Assembly: GCA_948474755.1 (NCBI GenBank) | Contig: CAOLHI010002516.1 | Coordinates: forward strand, 187,110-251,109 | DNA from: Ctenosaura bakeri | Taxonomy: Eukaryota; Chordata; Lepidosauria; Squamata; Iguanidae | Length of the DNA: 64,000 nucleotides | Reading direction: 5' to 3' | Part shown: one piece after another, positions 60,182 to 64,000 of the stretch | Position numbering within the stretch: position 1 is the first letter of the stretch | Layout: each line of letters opens with the position of its first letter | Program-made: the position numbers and the translations under genes | The notes under the pieces: model-generated | The model's database searches: none | Told to the model about the DNA's origin: nothing | Seen by the model: only the letters and a program-made list of their open reading frames with translations

Positions 60182-60420
60182 CAAGAGCTGATGTAGTGTA
60201 GTGCTTAAAGTACTGCCCTGGGACTTGAGAGTGCGAGAATGGGAGGAAGAAAGATTTGCATGCCTCTTTGAGATACCAAGGTTTTAGAACCCACATTAGC
60301 ATTAAACTGTCAGTTGACTTATAGTCACTCACCATCTTTCCACTTCAGCTGCCTTAATTTTTATGAAGATAAAATAGAGAGGAAAAGAACCATGTATGGT
60401 TATTTGAGGTGGAATATAAT
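60182..60420 (+). mobile_element. tRNA-headed SINE of the tagtggatagagtgttgg type
   Basis: The head caagagctgatgtagtgtag is followed by gtgcttaaagtactg. The tail tgaagataaaatagagagga and aaagaaccatgtatgg corresponds to the tgaggataaaatggggagga / gaaccatgtatgc block. It is the same family as 13621. The middle is diverged. Confidence 0.55.
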
Positions 60421-61239
60421 TGTAAGCACTAAATAGGTGGGATACCCATGGAACCCATTAATGGAGGTGGAACTTATATGTAATCAGTCAACCATTAATA
60501 AAAATCCAGATTTGGGCACCCTTATTTATAATGCAAGCTAGCCAGGTGGACCTGCATCCATATACCCTCCAAAGAAGAGTGAAATATGATATTTTATAAG
60601 GTGGTGTGGGTGTGGGTGTCTGCATGTGTGCGTGTGCATGTGCTCTTGCTGGCACTGCACAAGAGTGGTCCTGCAGATGAGGAATGTGGTTTTGGATTGA
60701 CCCTTAGAACTACTGGTACATGCTGCAATTAACACTAGACTTTTCTTAAACTTGACAGGACATGTGACAGTACTTTAAACTCAGTTAGGATACAGGATGG
60801 CTTTCCCATTCCATGGCTTTCACTTTCTCCACAGAGAAAGAAAGAAGTTATAGTTTCGTAAAGAACGTATTGGATATGTAATAGTGCTGCAGATTTCCAA
60901 GCATTTTTCCTAAATTTAAGTCCACAGAGTTCCTTGTGGAAAAACATGATGCTAAAACAAGCTTAAACTTATTCCGTCTGTAGTGTGGATGTTCAGTTGA
61001 TGAGTAAGTAAGAATTGTGGCTACCATCCTCCCTTGCATTCAGTTGAAGTTATAATCTCTGAAACTATATCAACATTGAGATCTGATTCATCAGCTGACA
61101 GTTCAAAGTGTTCAGAATAGTTTGGAAATTGTAAAAGAAGAAAGCAAGACCAAAATTTTAATTCCTTTTGATTTCTGTGGCTTTCTTATAGAAGTGATTG
61201 CTGAAGTGCTCCCCTTTGTTTCTGTTTCACTTTGTATAC

Positions 61240-61290
<51 letters not shown>

Positions 61291-62214
61291 GTATATGTAA
61301 AAAGAATGCATTCTTGTTAGAGGCATACTTGGTCATGCCTTTACCTAGCTTGGGTGGAGATAATGAAGGTCTCTCTTTCTGTGTGTGTATAAGCTGTTTC
61401 GTAATAGCACAATCAGATGCATGTTGTACAAAAGCACCTTCTTTTTCATTGTGGTGTTATTCATACATAGGGTACATTCATTCTTACGTTTCCTAGGTAG
61501 ATGATCTTCACTTACTCCATGATGATACTTTTAATGCTAAAAAAAAACCCCGCACAAACAAAAACATACACATCTGTATTATCTTAACATAATTTTCCAA
61601 ATGAAAAGCTATCAATATAAAAATAATAAAAATGCTATTTACTTACTTATATTAAAAATGTTTAACTCATTTGTGTGTAGGGTGTGGGTGTGTGTCAACA
61701 AAGCTCCTAAAACAATGCTTCTTTTGGAAGTTCAGTTTGGTTCAGTAGCAGTTGGGTTTTGTTCAATTTTTTAAAATATCAACATTGTGATAATCCGTAC
61801 ACAACAGACTGCATTTTATTGTCTGGTGTATGTGTAAATATGGAGAAGGTTAGTATTTAATGATACTTTCATTTAAGCATCTTACTTCTAAACATCTTTA
61901 TTTGGAAATAAGTTCTGTTAATTTTAGTGAAAGGTAGTATAAGTTGTATTTTTCTTTTTTTGCAGTTTCTTGGTCCATATGTTCAAATGTTCTTTCTTTA
62001 AGAAGACCCATGCCCTTCTTTTTTACTAGAGTACAGAACTGGATATGACTACGGATCATTTTGGATGCAGTTTGATTTCTCTTTTGTTGGTTAGTCACTG
62101 GCATTTGATGATGCAGGCGTTGCTTCATTTCTTGTGAGAAGTGAAATTGGCATACAGAGGAGTGAAATCTCATTTGAGTAGGAATAGAGCACATTTCCCA
62201 CACAAGAAGAGCCA
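60421..62214. other. Mostly unique intronic sequence
   Basis: Contains a GT-rich tract at 60599-60650 and the microsatellite at 61242. Nothing coding was recognised. Confidence 0.45.
61242..61290. repeat. (CT)n(AT)n compound microsatellite
   Basis: ctctctct for about 29 bp then atatatat for about 20 bp. Confidence 0.95.
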
Positions 62215-62345
62215 GATTTAGTGCCAGATATTTTTTGTTGAGGCTGCAAAAGACCCTTTCTTGAAATCTCAGAGAGCTGATACCAGTCAGAGAGTACAGT
62301 GAACTAAATGGACCAGTGTTCTGATTCATATAAAGCAGGTTCCTT
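62215..62345 (+). mobile_element. tRNA-derived SINE, 3' part
   Basis: gaaatctcagagagctgata, ccagtcagagagtacagtga, actaaatggaccagtgttct, gattcatataaagcaggttc matches the body and 3' end of the SINE seen antisense at 57821. The tRNA-like head is absent or unrecognisable. Confidence 0.6.
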
Positions 62346-62449
62346 TATTTCTCTGAGACACTAGGGCTGGAAAGATTGCTTACAAATAAATGGTTGAAAA
62401 ATAGGTTTATTGAGTGTAAGAAAATTTTGATAAGGAGAATGTTAGGTGA

Positions 62450-62545
62450 GAATCTTTGCAGTTTGGGACTTATTCTGCCCTAAAAAGACTTGTGTGTTTG
62501 TGTTTGTGTGTGTGATTTGCACAAAAAAGAACGTTTTCAGACTGA
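62450..62545 (+). mobile_element. Partial copy of the 6429 fold-back element
   Basis: gaatctttgcagtttgggac followed by ttattctg matches the arm of the 6429-6837 element, and gatttgcacaaaaaagaacg with ttttcag matches its next block. A tgtgtgtttgtg tract sits between them. The opposite arm was not found. Confidence 0.55.
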
Positions 62546-64000
62546 AACAAATAGTCTTTGAAACTACGGATTTCTCTGAAATAAAAACAGTGTTCTCACA
62601 CTAAGAGGGGAAAATGGTAAAATCATACAATCTTTTCTGTGAGAACTAAAATTACAAATTTATATCCCTTTGAGACAGAAGTTTTGTAAGCATGTTATGC
62701 TTACACTCATGCTTACAAGCCTTGCAAGCGTATAACCTTCTGTGAATAGCCTTCTTCCTTCACTTTCCCCATGCACTCTCCCCTTAAAACAACAACAAAA
62801 ACTCAGCATTCATTTCTGAGTGTAGCTTGGGAAGTGGACCCTGCTGTCTTTCTCTCTTCCTGATGTACTGGTGCTTCCTGGCACATATCCATGCACTCTT
62901 TTGGAAAATACTCCATATATTTGCTATCATTTAAATGTTTATTTCCAAATAAATAAATGTTGGACACAAGGTGAGTTCTAGTAAGAACTTTTCATGAGAT
63001 GCTTGGAAATATGACAGGCATTTTAAAACAGATCTCTCTAACTGTTTTTAGTCTTAGGATCTCACAATAGCACATGGTAAGGTGTTCTAAATTCAGTTTT
63101 ATTTCCAAATAAGAAACAGCATTATCAACTATATAGAAGCAAACTCTAACTTGGAAGCTTGAAGGAAATACAGGAAATCTAAACTGAATTCACAAATAGG
63201 GAACAGTATAGTGTCAAGTCCGTGGTCCATTTCCATTATGTATTTGTTCACGATGATGTTCTTTATTGCAGCAACTTCTACAGCCTGTTTGCAGAGGGTC
63301 TTATGATAGAATGGCTGAAAAAATTGACTGCTTTATGTATATAGTTTCTGTTTCTAGGAAGCAGGTGACATGTTTCTTCTTACAGAATCCTGAATGAATT
63401 CTGTGCAAGGAGGATGTTACTGTTTTGCCACCTCTATTATGTTATCTGTTCCAGCACAATTACACACTAATTCAGGGCTCTTTGTGTTTGGCTAATAGCG
63501 TCTGATTCAAGGCTGTCACAGAGAATTTCTTCTTCATGAACTTCTAATGCTTCCTGCCAGTGGCCTGAGCACTTAACTGTGGAGTACATTTTTCTCTAAC
63601 TAGATGCTCATCATGGGAAAATCACTAGCAGTCTATCAAGAGCTGATGCTGTCTACTAGAGATACATGTAACTAAAATCGCAATTATCAAAACTATAGAA
63701 TGTTTTTTGTTTGTTAAGCTTGCTTATCCCCACAATAAATGTAGTTGTCAGCAGGATAAGTTCAAGCAACGGATAAGGTCAGAATTTCATTTAGTGACAA
63801 CTTCCTCCAGAATGAACTTATGAGGTTCAATTTATTAAAGAGTCAGGAAGGATAACATCACCGAATGGCTAGCCTGATTTATTTGGGTTTGACTGCAGTA
63901 TTTGAAAAGAGAGTGCCGTATTTCAAGTTTATGCTCAGAACTGTAGTTTAATGTGGCTCAAAGATTTGAGTACTGTGGGGCAGCGAGGGATGGGGTGAAA
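62546..64000. other. Unique intronic sequence to the window end
   Basis: No repeat family, exon-like frame or RNA gene was recognised. Confidence 0.45.

Larger units (their letters stand above)
1432..64000 (+). other. ZFPM2: Large ZFPM2 intron, continuing past the window
   Basis: From the gtagga donor to the window end no sequence resembling the next expected ZFPM2 segment (ELE-FQKDGERKIQSRQQLPVG) was seen on the + strand. At least 62.6 kb therefore appears to be one intron, which fits the very large introns known near the 5' end of this gene. It is filled with retroelements, MITEs, microsatellites and unique AT-rich stretches listed separately. Confidence 0.75.

Noticed and set aside
61898..62329. 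143-codon minus-strand frame
   Set aside because: It overlaps a SINE 3' part and shows no domain or conserved start.
1..64000. CRISPR arrays, operons, prophage or other prokaryotic systems
   Set aside because: Spliceosomal exon, SINEs, LINEs and microsatellites show vertebrate DNA. No regularly spaced direct repeats were seen.

Overview
The window is vertebrate nuclear DNA: AT-rich, CpG-poor, full of interspersed repeats, with almost no long open reading frame outside retroelements. The repeat set points to a squamate reptile, most likely an iguanian lizard. It includes tRNA-headed SINEs with RTE-BovB-type tails (Sauria type), a 5S-rRNA-headed SINE, BovB, CR1 and L2-like LINEs, and hAT- and Tigger-like MITEs. 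This assignment is inference from repeat families, not a database search.

Only one exon is recognised with confidence. Positions 1330-1431 (+) encode 33 full codons, in phase 1-1, between a good 3' splice site and a gtagga donor. The acidic peptide, ending in TEEWDGPG, matches the N-terminal region of ZFPM2 (FOG2), the zinc-finger cofactor of GATA factors. It is probably coding exon 3. The window is then the end of one intron (1-1329), the exon, and about 62.6 kb of the next very large intron. I saw no further ZFPM2 exon.

Layout of the intron. At 1.4-10 kb: unique sequence, a palindromic MITE, an unclassified 0.5 kb repeat, a fold-back element, one SINE nested in another, a possible antisense exon (8118-8247) and a GATA/octamer motif cluster. 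At 10-24 kb: a Tigger-like element (10.9-11.5 kb), several SINEs, a hAT-like MITE with a target duplication, and LINE tails. At 24-30 kb: mostly unique sequence with candidate conserved non-coding elements. At 29.7-38.7 kb: dense debris of CR1, BovB and an L2-like LINE holding a nested SINE, then a 5S-derived SINE at 38.7-39.0 kb. At 39-50 kb: mostly unique sequence with microsatellites. At 50.6-53.4 kb: the youngest-looking LINE, an antisense CR1 with ORF1 esterase and ORF2 endonuclease/RT remnants, lacking the catalytic FADD segment. At 53.5-60.4 kb: a SINE carrying a nested palindromic MITE, an L2-like LINE and more MITEs and SINEs. The end is mostly unique.

There is no operon-like system. 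The items most worth checking are the antisense exon candidate, the five-copy palindromic MITE family with 3-bp TAR flanks, the nested fold-back element, the two copies of an unclassified repeat, and CpG-retaining islands that may be regulatory elements of a developmental gene.
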